Below, in pieces: positions 4,032 through 5,456 of a DNA stretch of 5,456 bases. The position numbers were made by a program, and so were the translations under genes. Numbering within the stretch: position 1 is the first letter of the stretch; every line of letters starts with the position of its first letter. The notes beneath the pieces were generated by a model. That model made no database searches. It saw nothing but the letters and a program-made list of their open reading frames with translations, and had not been told where the DNA came from. This DNA comes from Methanobacteriota archaeon. GTDB taxonomy: Archaea > Thermoplasmatota > Thermoplasmata > RBG-16-68-12. The DNA lies in contig VBLZ01000205.1 of assembly GCA_005878515.1 (NCBI GenBank), positions 1 to 5,456 on the forward strand, written 5' to 3'.

Positions 4032-4231
4032 TCATGGACCGCGAATCGGCCGCAATCGCTCGGCGATTACAAACACGAGCCCGATGCCCCACGCGAAGAA
4101 CGCCCATGTAAAGCCGGTGTTCGCGGTCCCCGGGGAAGGGGACAAGGCCAGCGCGGTGGCATACAGCATGAGCACGACGCGAGGAGTCCGAACATGAGTC
4201 CCATGTGGCCCAATGCGGTCGACTCGGCCAT
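4032..4231 (-). pseudogene. Frameshifted two-helix membrane protein gene
   Basis: From an ATG at 4231 the minus strand reads MAESTALGHMGLMFGLLA and then turns into Cys/Pro/Arg-rich shadow. One base-shift later, from about 4178, another frame continues as VVLMLYATALALSPSPGTANTG... ...FTWAFFAWGIGLVFVIAERLRPIRGP and stops at 4032. Adding one base at codon 18 (GCN) joins them into a 66-residue protein with two hydrophobic segments (about residues 9-30 and 41-58) and a basic end. A good ribosome binding site (GGAGGGG) precedes the ATG, and a TATA-like CTTATC (near 4290-4295) lies upstream. High GC3 continues across the break on both sides. Either the gene is newly broken or the assembly lost a base. 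No family recognised. Confidence 0.6.
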
Positions 4232-4287
4232 ACCCCTCCCGACGGCGCGGATTCGACGACGCCGCCCGACCGGGAACCTCCGTTTTC

Positions 4288-4295
4288 GAGATAAG
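4288..4295 (-). promoter_or_regulatory. TATA-like box of the frameshifted membrane protein gene
   Basis: CTTATCTC on the minus strand would place transcription start near 4265, giving a leader of about 35 bases that includes the GGAGGGG ribosome binding site. This is a weak consensus match called on position. Confidence 0.35.
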
Positions 4296-4370
4296 TCAAT
4301 CGAGGGACATTCGCGAAGACCGCGTCGAGTCGACTCCTGAGACCGGTCATCCTTCAGCGACCCGCTCAGG

Positions 4371-4376
4371 TTTATG
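4371..4376 (+). promoter_or_regulatory. TATA box of the formate-tetrahydrofolate ligase gene
   Basis: TTTATG preceded by CAGG is the A/T-rich element nearest the gene, centred 27-28 bases before the ATG at 4401. It overlaps the upstream in-frame ATG at 4374, which therefore probably lies in the promoter and not in the message. Confidence 0.5.
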
Positions 4377-4400
4377 CCTACTTCGCCGCTCTCCGGGCAA

Positions 4401-5456
4401 ATGGTCGCGGACATCGAGATTGCCCAGCGCGTGACGATGCGGCCGATTGTCGACGTCGCGGCGGGCCTGGGCCTCGGCCGGGACGACCTCATCCTCAAGG
4501 GCGACTACATCGCGAAGGTCCGCCTCGCCGCCGTGGATCGCGCGCGAAAGGCCCGCCAAGGGAAGCTCGTCCTCGTCACGGGCACAACGCCGACCCGCTA
4601 CGGAGAGGGGAAGACCCTCACGACCGTCGGCCTCGGTCAAGCCCTGAACCGCATCGGCACGAAGGCGATCATCGCGGTCCGCGAGCCGTCCCTCGGGCCG
4701 GTCTTCGGGACGAAAGGCGGGGCCACCGGGGGCGGACAGTCGCAGGTCCTCCCCATGGAGGACATCAACCTCCATTTCACGGGAGACATCCACGCCGTCG
4801 GCGCCGCGAACAACCTGATCGCCGCGGTGATGGACGCCCATCTCTTCCACGGGAACGCGCTCGACATCGACCCGACGCGGGTGCTGTTCCCGCGGTGCCT
4901 CGACATGAACGACCGCCAGCTGCGCAACATCGTGACCGGCCTGGGCGGCCCGAAGCACGGCGTGCCTCGGGAGGACGGCTTCATCATCACGGCCGCGAGC
5001 GAGGTCATGGCGATCCTCTGCCTCACGGAAGGCATCCACGACCTGAAGGCCCGCCTCGAACGGATCATCGTCGCATTCGACCGCCGCGAACATCCCGTGA
5101 GCGTGGGCGACTTGTACGTGCACGGTGCCTCCGCGATCCTGTTGAAGGACGCGCTCATGCCGAACCTCGTGCAGACCCTCGAGGGCACGCCCGCGTTCGT
5201 CCACGGCGGGCCGTTCGCGAACATCGCCCACGGGCACAGCAGCGTCTTGGCGGACCGGCTCGCGCTCGGCCTCGGGGACATCGTCGTCACGGAGGCGGGA
5301 TTCGGATCCGACCTGGGCGGCGAGAAGTTCGTGGACCTCGTGTGCCGACAGAGTGGATTGCGACCGGATGCCGCGGTCCTCGTCGTGAGCGTGCGGGCGC
5401 TCAAGCACCACGGCGGCGTGAAGAAGAAGGACCTCGCCCGCGAAGACTTCAAGGCC
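4401..5456 (+). CDS. fhs: Formate-tetrahydrofolate ligase, N-terminal part (runs off window)
   Basis: Joins formate to tetrahydrofolate with ATP to make 10-formyl-tetrahydrofolate, the entry of formate into the cytoplasmic one-carbon pool. The 352 residues present (361 from the ATG at 4374) cover about two thirds of the usual 550-560. Family landmarks run in order (numbered from 4374): DIEIAQ (13-18), a P-loop TPTRYGEGKTLTT (72-84), REPSLGP (103-109), GGATGGG (115-121), PMEDINLHFTGDIHAV (127-142), NIVTGLGG (185-192), PNLVQTLEGTPAFVHGGPFANIAHG (263-287, key part GGPFANIAHG) and TEAGFGSDLGGEKF (306-319). Starting at 4401 (MVADIEIAQ) matches the short lead-in of known enzymes and the TATA box at 4371; 4374 is the alternative. 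The P-loop has Arg-Tyr where Pro-Ala is common. A long minus-strand frame over this gene is a codon shadow. Confidence 0.97.
   Translation, partial: MVADIEIAQRVTMRPIVDVAAGLGLGRDDLILKGDYIAKVRLAAVDRARKARQGKLVLVTGTTPTRYGEGKTLTTVGLGQALNRIGTKAIIAVREPSLGPVFGTKGGATGGGQSQVLPMEDINLHFTGDIHAVGAANNLIAAVMDAHLFHGNALDIDPTRVLFPRCLDMNDRQLRNIVTGLGGPKHGVPREDGFIITAASEVMAILCLTEGIHDLKARLERIIVAFDRREHPVSVGDLYVHGASAILLKDALMPNLVQTLEGTPAFVHGGPFANIAHGHSSVLADRLALGLGDIVVTEAGFGSDLGGEKFVDLVCRQSGLRPDAAVLVVSVRALKHHGGVKKKDLAREDFKA

Noticed and set aside
4347..5411. Long minus-strand open frame (354 codons) opposite formate-tetrahydrofolate ligase
   Set aside because: It is rich in Arg, Asp, Glu, His and Val with no domain, and lies fully antisense to a certain gene.
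1..5456. CRISPR array or defence island
   Set aside because: No regularly spaced repeats and no defence-type genes are visible anywhere in the window.

Overview
The window reads as a piece of a GC-rich archaeal chromosome, most likely from the Thermoplasmatota; the lineage is inferred, not shown. Support comes from A/T-rich TATA-like boxes about 25-28 bases ahead of most start codons in otherwise GC-rich DNA, few ribosome binding sites, an SbcD-related phosphoesterase of the archaeal MJ0037 type, an archaeal-style CxxC-x17-CxxC mini-protein, and a tRNA-Ala gene with no encoded CCA.

Layout, left to right. Bases 1-164 (minus) hold the N-terminus of a small membrane protein cut by the window edge. 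A tRNA-Ala(UGC) gene lies at 264-335 (plus). It is followed by a gene-free stretch (336-610) carrying a second copy of the tRNA 3' end, which looks like an old integration footprint. Two minus-strand genes follow, each with its own promoter: a membrane-anchored DUF4382 protein (611-1123) and a YfcE-like metallophosphoesterase (1247-1924). Bases 1925-2282 hold no convincing gene, only a coding-like fragment, a hairpin, and a perfect 22-base palindrome placed where the TATA box of the next gene should be. That gene (2283-2525, plus) encodes an 80-residue protein I do not recognise firmly. Next is an RGG-rich zinc-binding mini-protein (2653-2832, plus) with a hairpin-plus-T-tract terminator, then a convergent two-helix membrane protein (2960-3196, minus). 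A divergent promoter region leads into the SbcD-related phosphoesterase (3300-4031, plus). Its stop codon abuts that of a frameshifted small membrane protein gene (4032-4231, minus). The right end is the first two thirds of formate-tetrahydrofolate ligase (4401 to the edge, plus).

Most genes appear to be transcribed singly. The only clear metabolic role is formate activation into the tetrahydrofolate one-carbon pool; the two phosphoesterases belong to different subfamilies and are not an evident pair. I see no CRISPR array, no complete mobile element and no multi-gene defence cassette. The most notable points are the palindrome over the TATA position at 2247-2268, the tRNA-Ala 3'-end duplication, the single-base frameshift near 4178, and promoter spacing that moves several start codons inward.
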